Made by a program: the position numbers and the translations under genes. DNA of 39,176 bases from an uncultured Bacteroidales bacterium (lineage in GTDB: Bacteria > Bacteroidota > Bacteroidia > Bacteroidales > Paludibacteraceae), in contig UQNE01000017.1 of assembly GCA_900542355.1 (NCBI GenBank), positions 1 through 39,176 of the forward strand. Direction: 5' to 3'. The notes under the pieces were generated by a model that saw only the letters and a list, made by a program, of their open reading frames with translations, did not search any database and was not told the DNA's origin. Shown here piece by piece: positions 16,648 to 24,902 of this stretch (positions within the stretch are counted from its first letter, which is position 1; each line of letters opens with the position of its first letter).

Positions 16648-17412
16648 ATGAGAAATCTACCTCCTGTAACGCGCTACTTGCTGCTGTCTAATTTCATCGT
16701 GTGGATGCTCGATGCCGTGCTTCAACGCTATGGCATCGACCTCACGGCCTATCTCGGTTTGCACTATATCACGGCGAGCGGTTTCCATTTTTGGCAACCG
16801 ATTACTTATATGTTTATGCATGCCAATTTCGGGCATATATTCTGCAATATGTTCGCCGTGCTGATGTTTGGCCCCGTATTGGAGAACGAGTGGGGAAGTC
16901 GTAAGTATCTCATCTACTATCTGGTGTGCGGTATAGGTGCCGCCATAGTGCAAGAGTGCGTTTGGGCGATGATGTATCAACCTGCGCTCAGTGCAATGCC
17001 TATCGACCAAGCCGCCTATTTGGCTAATCGCCCCGTTACTATCGGTGCTTCGGGTGCTGTGTTCGGTATCTTGTTTGCCTTCGGGTGGTTATTCCCTAAT
17101 GTACCGATGTATATCCTGTTTGTGCCTATACCTATCCGCGCACGCATATTCGTCATCATCTATGCCGCTATCGAGTTGGTGGCAGGCTTAGGCAATATCA
17201 TCGGAGTCGGCGGTATAGACAATGTAGCCCATTTTGCGCACCTTGGCGGAATGTTCTTTGGTTGGTTGTTGCTTCTCTGGTGGCGACACGGCAAGGATGA
17301 TGACATCCGCCGTTGGTGGTACAACCTGCGCCGTAAATTCAGCAAATATACGCCGCTCGATAGTTCTAAGGACAAGAACTACTCCGACTATCATTACCAA
17401 AAGCGTGTCTGA
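16648..17412 (+). CDS. Rhomboid-family intramembrane serine protease
   Basis: Rhomboids cleave single-span membrane proteins inside the lipid bilayer. The 254-residue protein has six or so membrane spans, the HANFGHIFCNMFAV block (the HAxxxHxxxNM family pattern, with WQPITYMFMHANFGH before it), the catalytic serine in GASGAVFG (Ser135) and the catalytic histidine in HFAHLGGMFFG (His198). The C-terminal 50 residues are soluble and basic. All residues needed for catalysis are present. Natural substrates cannot be told from context; it lies next to HU, divergent, and convergent with recX. Confidence 0.93.
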   Translation: MRNLPPVTRYLLLSNFIVWMLDAVLQRYGIDLTAYLGLHYITASGFHFWQPITYMFMHANFGHIFCNMFAVLMFGPVLENEWGSRKYLIYYLVCGIGAAIVQECVWAMMYQPALSAMPIDQAAYLANRPVTIGASGAVFGILFAFGWLFPNVPMYILFVPIPIRARIFVIIYAAIELVAGLGNIIGVGGIDNVAHFAHLGGMFFGWLLLLWWRHGKDDDIRRWWYNLRRKFSKYTPLDSSKDKNYSDYHYQKRV

Positions 17413-17429
17413 CGCTATTTTAGACAATA

Positions 17430-17455
17430 CATAATTACCAAGACATGTAATTATG
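17430..17455. other. AT-rich hairpin between convergent genes
   Basis: CATAATTAC (17430-17438) pairs perfectly with GTAATTATG (17447-17455). It lies between the rhomboid and recX stops and may slow or end transcription from either side, though no T run follows. The right arm merges with an ATGCATT-type repeat (17447-17474) that supplies the last recX codons. Confidence 0.5.
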
Positions 17456-17464
17456 CATTATGCA

Positions 17465-17938
17465 TTAATCATTGTCTTTGAGTACCTTGCATATCTCTTG
17501 GTACTCAAAGCCGCGTTGTAGCAGAAAGCGTATCTGCGCTTCTCGTTCTGCGTTTTTCTTCTGCGCGGCCGTGTCCCTCAGAATACGCACATACTCCGCT
17601 TCGTCAATCTCGGCTATGGCTGCCCGTATCTGCTCCTCCGGCAAGTGCTTGCTGCTTAGCATCATCCGTATTTTTACTTTCCCCCAATGCTGGTAGAGTA
17701 GTTTATCGTGGGTGTAGGCGTGGCAATAACGCGCATCGTCCAAAAAGCGGTTCTCGTAGAGTACATCGATGATATGCTCGGCTTGGTTGCTATCACCGCC
17801 CCACTGTAGCACTTTGGTCTTTACCTCATCGGCGCAGTGCTCGGCGCATGCGCAGTAGTTCTCCGCCTTGCTGAGCAACTCCGCTTCGGTTACTTCTTCC
17901 TTATCCGAGTTGCCCCGAAATGATCCTCGCTTTACCAT
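17465..17938 (-). CDS. recX: Regulatory protein RecX
   Basis: RecX binds and dampens RecA filaments. The 157-residue protein shows the three-helix repeats of the family, with LSKAENYCACAEHCADEVKTKV, the EHIIDVLYENRFLDDARYCHAY block and QIRAAIAEIDEAEY, then EREAQIRFLLQRGFEYQEICKVL. Length is typical. The only ATG in frame at the right place (17938) lies 38 bp inside the end of prmC, so the two genes overlap and are probably cotranscribed. The final codons lie in a dispersed AT-rich repeat. No recA is in the window. Confidence 0.88.
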   Translation of the reverse strand: MVKRGSFRGNSDKEEVTEAELLSKAENYCACAEHCADEVKTKVLQWGGDSNQAEHIIDVLYENRFLDDARYCHAYTHDKLLYQHWGKVKIRMMLSSKHLPEEQIRAAIAEIDEAEYVRILRDTAAQKKNAEREAQIRFLLQRGFEYQEICKVLKDND

Positions 17939-18719
17939 AGATGTCGTTGATTAGTGTGGTATGGGTATAGCCTTCTCGGTGGAGCATGGCGATCATCTCC
18001 TGCGGGTAGGCTTCGTTGATTTCAAAGAAGAGCAAGGGCGCTCGGTGTAAGCGGGCAATACGCTCGTAGAAAAGCAGCGGTTGCTCATCGGGGACAAACA
18101 ATGCCGTAGCGGGTTCGTAGTCCAATACATTGGTGTCCATATCGACCCTCTCGTGCTGGCAGATATATGGCGGATTGCTCACTATCACATCATATTCCCC
18201 AATATCCTCTGTCAGTATATTTTTTTGTATGAATTGCACTTCTGCCTCGTTGCGCTCGGCGTTGCGTCGGGCTGTGGATAAGGCCTCTTCGCTGATGTCT
18301 ATGCCCGTAACGCACCATTGCGGGCAATGCTTCTTAAGTGCAATAGCGATACATCCGCTGCCCGTACCTATATCCAATATACGCAAAGGTTTCTCTGTCA
18401 GTGCCGTATCGTAGTGGCACACATAGTGGGTCAGTTCCGCTGTCTCGGGGCGCGGGATAAGCGTAGAAGGGTTTACCTCCAAGTCCAATCCGTTCCATAG
18501 GGTATGCCCGAAAAGATACTGTATCGGCTCTTTTCTGCGCAGACGCGCCAAAATAATTTCGAGATTTGGAATAATTGTTGTATCTTTGCACCCACAAAGC
18601 AACTGTGAGCGCGATTGTCCGGTTGCCTCCTCGGCTATCCACCATGCCATCTCGCGGCACTCCTCTGCGGGGTATAAGTCCGATAGGCGGGACGCAATAT
18701 ATTCTATCGTCGGGTTCAT
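17901..18719 (-). CDS. prmC: Release-factor glutamine methyltransferase
   Basis: PrmC (HemK) methylates the glutamine of the GGQ motif in peptide-release factors 1 and 2, using S-adenosylmethionine. The 272-residue protein has an N-terminal helical domain, LIPRPETAELTHYV, the SAM-binding ILDIGTGSGCIAIALKK and the catalytic VSNPPYI. Length is normal. Start ATG 18719 lies only 4 nt after a perfect -7 box, so its mRNA is probably leaderless. It is divergent from ribD with 22 bp between the two ATGs and overlaps recX downstream. Confidence 0.95.
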   Translation of the reverse strand: MNPTIEYIASRLSDLYPAEECREMAWWIAEEATGQSRSQLLCGCKDTTIIPNLEIILARLRRKEPIQYLFGHTLWNGLDLEVNPSTLIPRPETAELTHYVCHYDTALTEKPLRILDIGTGSGCIAIALKKHCPQWCVTGIDISEEALSTARRNAERNEAEVQFIQKNILTEDIGEYDVIVSNPPYICQHERVDMDTNVLDYEPATALFVPDEQPLLFYERIARLHRAPLLFFEINEAYPQEMIAMLHREGYTHTTLINDIYGKARIISGQLG

Positions 18720-18723
18720 GCCG

Positions 18724-18755
18724 CAAAGTTACACAAAAATTATGGATTATACAAA
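18724..18755 (-). promoter_or_regulatory. Bacteroidota-type promoter for prmC, inside ribD
   Basis: On the minus strand TTTG (18752-18755) and TAACTTTG (18724-18731) are 20 bp apart. The -33 box lies within the first codons of ribD, so promoter and ribD coding sequence share DNA. Confidence 0.8.
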
Positions 18756-19743
18756 CTATATATCTCGTTGCCTTAGTTTAGCCCGCTTGGGAGAGTACTA
18801 TGTAGCCCCCAATCCGATGGTGGGTGCGGTCTTAGTGCGCAACAGTGATGAGCATATCCTCGGTGAGGGCTGGCACAGGCAGTTCGGCGGACCACATGCC
18901 GAGGTCAACTGCTTTGCCGATGCCGAGCGGAAACACCCCTCTATCTGTTATCGCGACTGTACACTCTTCGTCAGCCTGGAGCCTTGCAGCCACTATGGTA
19001 AGACCCCCCCGTGTGCCAACCTGATTATCGACAAGGGCGTAGGTCGAGTGGTGGTAGGTATGCAAGACCCCAACCCGAAAGTAGCAGGCAAGGGGATAGT
19101 CATGCTACGCGATGCTGGGATAGAAGTGGTAGTAGGCGTAATGGAAGAAGAGTGCCGACGCCTCAACAAACGCTTCCTCTGCCTTCAGGAGAAACATCGT
19201 CCCTATATCATCCTCAAATGGGCGCAGACAGCCGATGGCTATGTGGATACACTCCGTCAATCCGCAGCCGACGGCAACCCGATAGTCATCTCTACACCCC
19301 TTACTAAACAACTGGTACATCAGATGCGGGCGGAGAATATGGCAATCATGGTCGGTACACGCACCGCCCTGCTCGACAACCCACGCTTGCTGACTACCCG
19401 ATGGAGCGGGCGCAACCCCATCCGTATAGTGCTCGATAGGCATCATCTCTTGCCCGCCGACAGCCGCCTCTTTAGTGCCGACAGTCCTACTATCGTCTAT
19501 GCCGACAACACCGATTGGGCGTTTATCCTCAGCGACCTCGCGCAGCGAAACATACACTCCATCTTGGTAGAAGGCGGACCTACATTGCTCAATTATATCC
19601 TCAGCACCGGTATCTATGATGAGGTGCATATCGAGGTATCTCCCCTCCGTATCGGTCAAGGTGTAGCCGCACCGCATATCGCCTTGCCGTATGATAGTTC
19701 GCACATCTGCGGACATACTCTCTATACTATCTGCCACCAATAA
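18742..19743 (+). CDS. ribD: Bifunctional riboflavin deaminase/reductase
   Basis: RibD deaminates and then reduces the GTP-derived pyrimidine in riboflavin synthesis. The 333-residue protein has the zinc cytidine-deaminase-like domain first (PNPMVGAVLV, GGPHAEVNCFADAE, VSLEPCSHYGKTPPCANLII) and the NADPH-dependent reductase second (PYIILKWAQTADGYVD, RAENMAIMVGTRTALLDNPRL, VEGGPTLLNYIL). ATG 18742 (MDYTNYISRCLSLARLG) fits the family; the frame runs 156 bp upstream through antisense prmC without support. A TATCTTTG box at 18581-18588 is the only promoter-like site upstream and lacks a -33 element. A lipoprotein gene follows 9 bp later. Confidence 0.95.
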   Translation: MDYTNYISRCLSLARLGEYYVAPNPMVGAVLVRNSDEHILGEGWHRQFGGPHAEVNCFADAERKHPSICYRDCTLFVSLEPCSHYGKTPPCANLIIDKGVGRVVVGMQDPNPKVAGKGIVMLRDAGIEVVVGVMEEECRRLNKRFLCLQEKHRPYIILKWAQTADGYVDTLRQSAADGNPIVISTPLTKQLVHQMRAENMAIMVGTRTALLDNPRLLTTRWSGRNPIRIVLDRHHLLPADSRLFSADSPTIVYADNTDWAFILSDLAQRNIHSILVEGGPTLLNYILSTGIYDEVHIEVSPLRIGQGVAAPHIALPYDSSHICGHTLYTICHQ

Positions 19744-19752
19744 AACACGACA

Positions 19753-20598
19753 ATGAAACTCCACAATATCTCTATTCTCTTTCTCTGCACAGCCTTCCTC
19801 TGTGGCTGCAATGCTTTTCATCGTAAACATTCGCTTGGCACCGCCGTCGAACTGAACGGGCACTCGCTCTATTGGAGTGCCCTCGATTCGCTCACTATGG
19901 GGATGTCCTCCGAGGATAGTGCACGCGCGGCCAATGCGTATATCCGCCAATGGGCTACCGACATACTCGAATACGACAAAGCCAAAGACATGGCCGACCC
20001 GCAGATAGAAGCATTGGTGGAAGACTATCGACGCTCGCTCTATGTCCACGCCTACGAGGATCTCTTGGTCGAGCGTAAGATGCCTACCAAAGTGGCAGAC
20101 TCCGTAGTGGCACAGATATACCATTTGCAGCCCGAGAAATTTATTCTCCAAGAGAGTATCGTCAAGGGCGTTTTGTTGGTCGTCCCGCAGAATGCACCGC
20201 ACCTCAAGCGCGTCAAACAATGGTTGGAGCAACCCGAAGACAATATCGAAGACATCGAAAAATATGCCTACCGCTATGCTACGGGATACGAACTATTCAC
20301 CGACCGATGGCTCACCGAGCAGCAGATTCTGCTCTATATCCCCTTTGTCAAAGACGACCTCAACACAATGCTAAAGCAGAAGAGGCAAATCGAAGTCAGC
20401 GATTCTACCTCGCTCTATATCTTGCAAGTAACCGACAAACATCTAGTCGGAGAGCAGACACCTATCGACTATGCTCGCCCCGAGATAGAGAAAGTGGTGC
20501 TTAGTCGCCGACAAGTGGATTTCCTCAAAAGCGAACGAGACAAACTCTACGACGATGCCGTTCTGTTCCAGAAAATCCGCTTCTACGACCGCGACTAA
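19753..20598 (+). CDS. Lipoprotein, possibly SurA-like periplasmic chaperone without isomerase domain
   Basis: I do not recognise this 281-residue protein with certainty. It has a lipoprotein signal (lipobox LCGC, lipidated Cys19), so it should be anchored in a membrane facing the periplasm. The rest is helical and charged, with a pattern like the SurA/PpiD N-terminal chaperone domain: paired helices, a middle segment FILQESIVKGVLLVVP and a terminal helix VVLSRRQVDFLKSERDKLYD. Similar Bacteroidales genes are annotated as peptidyl-prolyl isomerase-like, yet no parvulin domain is seen. It lies 9 bp after ribD and is likely cotranscribed. Confidence 0.55.
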   Translation: MKLHNISILFLCTAFLCGCNAFHRKHSLGTAVELNGHSLYWSALDSLTMGMSSEDSARAANAYIRQWATDILEYDKAKDMADPQIEALVEDYRRSLYVHAYEDLLVERKMPTKVADSVVAQIYHLQPEKFILQESIVKGVLLVVPQNAPHLKRVKQWLEQPEDNIEDIEKYAYRYATGYELFTDRWLTEQQILLYIPFVKDDLNTMLKQKRQIEVSDSTSLYILQVTDKHLVGEQTPIDYARPEIEKVVLSRRQVDFLKSERDKLYDDAVLFQKIRFYDRD

Positions 20599-20684
20599 CC
20601 ACGCATAAACCCATAGACGCATTTACAACCTTCGTAGCAGCATTCTCCCATTCACTCCATTTGGGACAAAGAAATAGTTTTTAT

Positions 20685-20798
20685 GGTCCTTTATATGACC
20701 TTTAATGGCGCACAATCAGAGCAATTAATCGTCAATTAACCGCCATTGTATCTCTATTCTATAGTATCTCTCTAGTATCTGTATTGTATCAGTAGCAT
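20685..20798 (+). repeat. Series of different 11-bp tandem repeats
   Basis: This gap contains several short arrays whose units differ but whose period is always 11 bp: GGTCCTTTATA/TGACCTTTAAT (20685-20706), CAATTAATCGT/CAATTAACCGC (20722-20743), and TAGTATCTCTC/TAGTATCTGTA/TTGTATCAGTA (20762-20794). No gene is seen in the 442-bp gap 20599-21040. Confidence 0.7.
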
Positions 20799-20833
20799 AC
20801 TACGCCGAACCTATTGCGAGCAAATATCGGGCA

Positions 20834-20982
20834 TTCCATTATGCATTCACCATTATACATTGTTCGAACCACCTTCGAATCACCTTCGAATCACCTTCGA
20901 ACCACCTTCGAACAAGCAAAGACCCCAAAAAGGCGAAAATACTATGCATTATGCATTCATCATTATGCATTATGCATTGAAT
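20834..20982. repeat. ATGCATT-type repeats around an 11-bp TTCGAA array
   Basis: Copies of the AT-rich element (CATTATGCATT and variants) lie at 20834-20866 and 20942-20982. Between them, 20863-20912 holds 4.5 copies of the 11-bp unit TTCGAA(C/T)CACC. The two repeat classes interleave here. Confidence 0.75.
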
Positions 20983-21040
20983 TAGATTGGTACAAATTTT
21001 GCACATTGGATAGTAGTAACAATCTAAAAACTACTTAATT

Positions 21041-21625
21041 ATGAGAACAAGTACCAAAATTTGGATGGCACTCGCAGGGGTGGCCCTCGTTGCGTTGGGT
21101 GTCGTATGTATGATTCATTCGGGAGCCACACTCTTTAGCCTGGCTTGGGTCGCAGGACTGATATTCCTCGTTGCAGGTTGCTCCGAGTTTGCCGCATGGG
21201 GCCGCCTACACCGTTTTATGCCACAGAGCGGACTGTTGTTTCTATCCGCTTTGCTGCAAGTGATAGTCGGCATATTCTTCCTTGTTCATCCTGCCTCGCT
21301 GATGATAGCCTTGCCCTTTATATTTGCCTTCTTCGTGCTTTTCGAGGGTATCCGTATCGCTATCGAGTCGTTCGATTTTAAGCAGGTAGGTTTCCGCTAC
21401 TGGTGGATGCTGCTGCTCTTTGGTGTATTGGCGACCGCATTCGGTATCTACGGACTATACTGCCCCGCCGTCAGCGCAGAGACACTTACTGTGTTGGTTA
21501 GCGTAGGTATCATCCTGGCTGGCGTAGGCTATTGGGTGCAGATTGCGGGAATCAACCGCTTTGAGCGTAAACTCAAACAACTGCATGACCGCTTCGACTA
21601 TGTAGAAGCCGAGGAAGTAAAATAA
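21041..21625 (+). CDS. HdeD/DUF308-family membrane protein
   Basis: This 194-residue protein has about six membrane spans in three pairs with small glycine-rich turns, the pattern of the HdeD/DUF308 family (GVVCMIHSGATLFSLAWVAGL, VGIFFLVHPASLMIALPFIF, GIYGLYCPAVSAETLTVLVS show the three-fold internal repeat, each with a short polar turn before a long helix). In E. coli HdeD takes part in acid resistance at high cell density; the role in Bacteroidota is unknown. The tail is basic and cytoplasmic by the positive-inside rule. No consensus promoter is clear upstream. Confidence 0.8.
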   Translation: MRTSTKIWMALAGVALVALGVVCMIHSGATLFSLAWVAGLIFLVAGCSEFAAWGRLHRFMPQSGLLFLSALLQVIVGIFFLVHPASLMIALPFIFAFFVLFEGIRIAIESFDFKQVGFRYWWMLLLFGVLATAFGIYGLYCPAVSAETLTVLVSVGIILAGVGYWVQIAGINRFERKLKQLHDRFDYVEAEEVK

Positions 21626-21685
21626 TTCCGCTTACTGACAAGAAGTCAGTCGTCGGACAGTAGCCGACATCCTACTTATACACTG

Positions 21686-21726
21686 CTCGGGCGAAAATCG
21701 TACAAAAGACGCGATTTTCGCCCGAG
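21686..21726. other. Perfect 15-bp inverted repeat
   Basis: CTCGGGCGAAAATCG (21686-21700) is exactly complementary to CGATTTTCGCCCGAG (21712-21726) with an 11-nt loop. No T run follows. A weaker GTCGG/CCGAC hairpin lies just upstream. It is either an unusual terminator for the DUF308 gene or a protein-binding site ahead of the next promoter. Confidence 0.7.
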
Positions 21727-21760
21727 TTGTATGCTATGTGCAGCCTAAATAAAGCAGATT

Positions 21761-21792
21761 ATTGCTATTCTCGGAAAAAAGTAGTAACTTTG
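21761..21792 (+). promoter_or_regulatory. Probable promoter for the nucleosidase-like gene
   Basis: TAACTTTG (21785-21792) is a good -7 box; ATTG (21761-21764), 20 bp upstream, is a near-match to the -33 box. The ATG at 21801 leaves a leader of only a few bases. Confidence 0.65.
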
Positions 21793-21800
21793 CAGCGAAT

Positions 21801-22295
21801 ATGAAAAAACTTATTTTGCTTGCCGAGGAAGGCGAGCACAAACTCATCAACCAAGTAGCGGAGCACCTGGCTTGTGGCGACCTCTTCAACGAATATGAAG
21901 TACTGGTAACGGGTGTAGGCGCAATCAACATCGTGCGTGCCTTGCGCAATCTGCCCATAGATACCGAGATACTCAATATCGGCTATGCCGGTAGTGCTAA
22001 CTATGATTTAGGTACGCTCGTAGCCGTTACCGAAGCACGCCTCAACCACCCGAATGTTACCTATCCCGAACCGACACTTCGCCTGCAAGAGTGGGCACCC
22101 GCAGCCGCATTGACGCACGCTGTCTGCTACTCTAATACCGACTTTGTACTACAATCTGACTACCACGATTGCGTATTCGATATGGAGTTGGCATACATCT
22201 GTAGTCTTGGCTTCGAGCATGTCTCGGCTATCAAAGTGGTAAGCGACAACCTGTCGTTGCATACCTATCATACGGTATCCAACGGAGTGGAGTAG
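21801..22295 (+). CDS. Nucleoside phosphorylase/MTA-SAH nucleosidase-like protein
   Basis: The 164-residue protein resembles the phosphorylase/nucleosidase superfamily: VLVTGVGAINIVRAL matches the glycine-rich strand-turn, NIGYAGSANYDLGTLVAVTEA the central phosphate/ribose-site region (family GtAGg), and FDMELAYICSLGFEHVSAIKVVSDN the EME-type substrate loop and the terminal SD motif with the catalytic-type aspartate. It is short (family about 230 residues), lacking part of the middle and end. The likely reaction is cleavage of the N-glycosidic bond of a purine nucleoside such as methylthioadenosine, but substrate is uncertain. ATG 21801 is chosen because it follows the -7 box directly. Confidence 0.75.
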   Translation: MKKLILLAEEGEHKLINQVAEHLACGDLFNEYEVLVTGVGAINIVRALRNLPIDTEILNIGYAGSANYDLGTLVAVTEARLNHPNVTYPEPTLRLQEWAPAAALTHAVCYSNTDFVLQSDYHDCVFDMELAYICSLGFEHVSAIKVVSDNLSLHTYHTVSNGVE

Positions 22296-22357
22296 CACCC
22301 GTTGCGCGACATAGACAAAAGCAACACAATGCAATACACAACCCGTCATAACCTTCC

Positions 22358-23575
22358 ATGCTAATGACCACTATCGTTCTCAAACCCCATAAAGAAGAAT
22401 CGGCAAAGCGTTTCCACCCGTGGATATTTTCGGGTGCTATCGCTAAGATACAGTTAGACAAAGACTATCCCTTCGATACCCCGCAAGAGGGCGAACTCGT
22501 GGTAGTACAAAGCCACAATGGCGACACTATCGGAGTCGGGCATTATCAGATTGGCTCTATAGCCGTGCGTATCTTAGAGTTCGGGGCAGACCGACTGCCC
22601 GAACATTTTTGGCGCAATCGCATTGCCGCCGCCTACGCTATGCGACAATCGGTCGGGCTTATCCGCACCGATAATAATACCTACCGCCTCATACACGGAG
22701 AGGGGGATTTTCTACCCGGACTGATAGTGGATGTCTATGCCGATACCGCAGTAGTACAAGCCCATTCGGCCGGTATGCACCTCTGTCGGCAAGCGATTGC
22801 AGAAGCGATTACCGAGGTGGTAAAAGAGGTGAAGAATGTCTATTACAAGTCCGACGATACTCTCCCCTACAAAGCACCGCTTATAGGCGACAAAGTGGGC
22901 TATCTGATACAGGCAACACCCGACACAGAAGACAGCGAGTTCTGGAGCAAAGAGAACGGACTGGAGTTTCGTATCGATTGGCTGCGTGGGCAGAAGACGG
23001 GGTTCTTTGTTGACCAACGCGAGAACCGCGCCTTATTGGAGCGATATGCCAAGGGTAAGGATGTGCTCAATATGTTCTGCTACACGGGCGGTTTCTCGGT
23101 GTATGCCCTTCGTGGCGGTGCTAAGGTGGTGCACTCGGTGGATGTATCAGAGAAAGCCATAGAATTGGTGCGCAAGAATGTGGCGCACAACTTTCCTGCC
23201 TGTACCAACCACGAGGCGTATGCCACTGAGGCCTTTGAGTATATGGCGAATATCAAAGATCGATACGACCTGATTATTCTCGACCCGCCCGCTTTTGCTA
23301 AGCACCGAGATGCTATCAAGAATGCTTTGCGCGGCTATCAACGCCTCAACGCCAAAGCAATAGAGCAGATACGCCCCGGCGGAATACTATTTACTTTCTC
23401 CTGCTCGCAAGCGGTGGACAAAGAAATGTTCCGCCTGGCAGTATTCAGAGCAGCGGCACAAGTGGGACGCAAAGTGCGTATCTTGCACCAACTGCACCAA
23501 CCGCAAGACCACCCCATCAATATATATCACCCCGAAGGCGAGTACTTGAAAGGATTGGTATTGCAGATAGAATAA
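22358..23575 (+). CDS. RlmI-type class I rRNA methyltransferase
   Basis: Proteins of this type methylate a cytosine C5 of 23S rRNA (C1962 in E. coli for RlmI). The 405-residue protein (or 403 from the ATG at 22364) has an N-terminal PUA domain (HPWIFSGAIAKI to IAVRILEF), a central RlmI-like region with GQKTGFFVDQRENR, and a Rossmann methyltransferase with VLNMFCYTGGFSVYALRGGA for SAM and ILDPPAFAKH, followed by the catalytic-type FTFSCSQAVDKEMF cysteine. Length is normal. It begins 62 bp after the nucleosidase gene and could share its transcript. Confidence 0.92.
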   Translation: MLMTTIVLKPHKEESAKRFHPWIFSGAIAKIQLDKDYPFDTPQEGELVVVQSHNGDTIGVGHYQIGSIAVRILEFGADRLPEHFWRNRIAAAYAMRQSVGLIRTDNNTYRLIHGEGDFLPGLIVDVYADTAVVQAHSAGMHLCRQAIAEAITEVVKEVKNVYYKSDDTLPYKAPLIGDKVGYLIQATPDTEDSEFWSKENGLEFRIDWLRGQKTGFFVDQRENRALLERYAKGKDVLNMFCYTGGFSVYALRGGAKVVHSVDVSEKAIELVRKNVAHNFPACTNHEAYATEAFEYMANIKDRYDLIILDPPAFAKHRDAIKNALRGYQRLNAKAIEQIRPGGILFTFSCSQAVDKEMFRLAVFRAAAQVGRKVRILHQLHQPQDHPINIYHPEGEYLKGLVLQIE

Positions 23576-23710
23576 CGCACCTCGCTATCACCCGTGACGC
23601 ACTATGGCATCGCCTGCTTGCTACAACCGTTTCGCAAAGGACAATCGATGTCGATAAGGTAATGCCTGCTAACTTAATACACAGATCTACAATACATTAT
23701 CGCTACTACA

Positions 23711-24747
23711 ATGACACCGCAAATAGTATGCTTTGATACAGAGACAACCGGCTTAGATGTACAGAACGATTCGATTATCCAGTTGTCGTTGGTAAAATTC
23801 GATTCCGCCACCTTCGTGGAGATAGAGGCTCTCGATTGGTACATTATGCCCTCGGTGCCTTTCGTCATTGCTCCCGCAGCAGAAGCAGTGCACCATATCT
23901 CGCGCGAGATACTAGAGCAACAGGGAGTAAGCCTCAAGGAGGTCTATCCGCAATTGGTGGCATTTGTAGAGGGGTGCGATATTCTCTCCTACAACGGCAA
24001 CGGTTTCGACGCACGCATTCTCTACTACAACCTCTTGCGAGAAGGACTGTCGTTCAACTTTGATAAGCATATCTTCTACGATGCGTACATCATCGAGACC
24101 GCCCGCACCTCACGCAGACTCGGCGATGTCTATCGTCGCTACTACGGGCATGACTTTGAAGACGCCCACAACTCGCTCGCCGATGTGCGCGCCACAATAG
24201 CCGTATTCCAAAAGCAAGTGGAGTTGTGCAAAGCCGAAGGCATGGATGTACACTTCCCTGAGTTCGATTTTGTCTCCGTAGATGGGTTCTTAGCCCTCAA
24301 AGAGGGACATTTTGTATTGGCACAGGGTAAGTATCGCGGACGCACTGTAACCGAGATAGCCAAAGAAGACACCTCTTATATGGATTGGGTATGCAAGACT
24401 TGCGCCACACCTACACGCCAATACATCATACGCGAATTGATGCCACGCCCTGCAAAACCGGCTCATACGCCTGCCACGGCTGCTGGGGCAGGCCCCACCC
24501 GAGCCTCGTGCTTTTGCACACCCCCCCCCCCCCCCCGCCGCCCCCCCCAGCCACTACAGAGCCTTCTATGCCTGTTCCTGCCTCAACGATACCTGTTGCT
24601 ACGGCAGAGCAGACCATCTCTTCTGCTACTAAGGAAACTCCCGTCAAACCTGCTACACCGGCCCCTGCGAAACACCCTACGCATAAAAAAGATGCTAAGA
24701 CCAAAAAAGGAGGCGGCAGCGATGACCAACAAATGTCCTTATTCTGA
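23711..24747 (+). CDS. DEDDh 3'-5' exonuclease (DnaQ-like), frameshifted at a poly-C tract
   Basis: This is an epsilon-type proofreading or repair exonuclease. Residues 1-180 carry Exo I DTET (Asp9, Glu11), Exo II NGNGFDARIL and Exo III HNSLADV (His153, Asp158). A second small domain (about 200-245, GKYRGRTVTEIAKEDTSYMDWV) is of the DUF3820 type. Then comes a Pro/Ala/Lys-rich linker. In the reading frame of the start codon the C16 tract (24521-24536) leads to an unlikely tail ending at 24832. One extra C, or two fewer, switches to the frame ending GGGSDDQQMSLF at 24747; QMSLF fits the QL(S/D)LF sliding-clamp binding motif. I take 24747 as the native end. The tract may be a sequencing error or variable. 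Confidence 0.85.
24521..24548 (+). repeat. Poly-C tract (C16 then C8) in the exonuclease gene
   Basis: Sixteen Cs (24521-24536), then GCCG, then eight Cs (24541-24548) encode a polyproline linker in any frame without the Gs. It is the point where the coding frame changes. Such tracts are prone both to slippage in vivo and to read errors. Confidence 0.9.
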
Positions 24748-24819
24748 CATACTTGCTTATGGGTTGCCTGCTGTAGGCATTGGCAAAAGCACTCTTTTCG
24801 TCATAAACTCGCAAGATAT

Positions 24820-24851
24820 ATTGTCTGTTTGAAGAAAAAGCAGTACCTTTG
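24820..24851 (+). promoter_or_regulatory. Probable promoter for the alpha-amylase gene
   Basis: TACCTTTG (24844-24851) is a perfect -7 box; ATTG (24820-24823) at 20 bp spacing is a near -33 match. The leader to ATG 24903 would be about 45 nt. Confidence 0.7.
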
Positions 24852-24902
24852 CTAGTGATTAACCTTTATATTTCTAACCACAAACACACATTCTATTTTG
24901 TT

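Noticed and set aside
18581..18588. TATCTTTG as a ribD promoter inside prmC
   Set aside because: No -33 box at 19-21 bp and it lies 160 bp upstream; kept only as a weak note in the ribD entry.
19105..20232. Long minus-strand open frame (375 codons) opposite ribD and the lipoprotein gene
   Set aside because: It spans two well-supported plus-strand genes and their gap, and its sequence resembles no family; it is a shadow frame.
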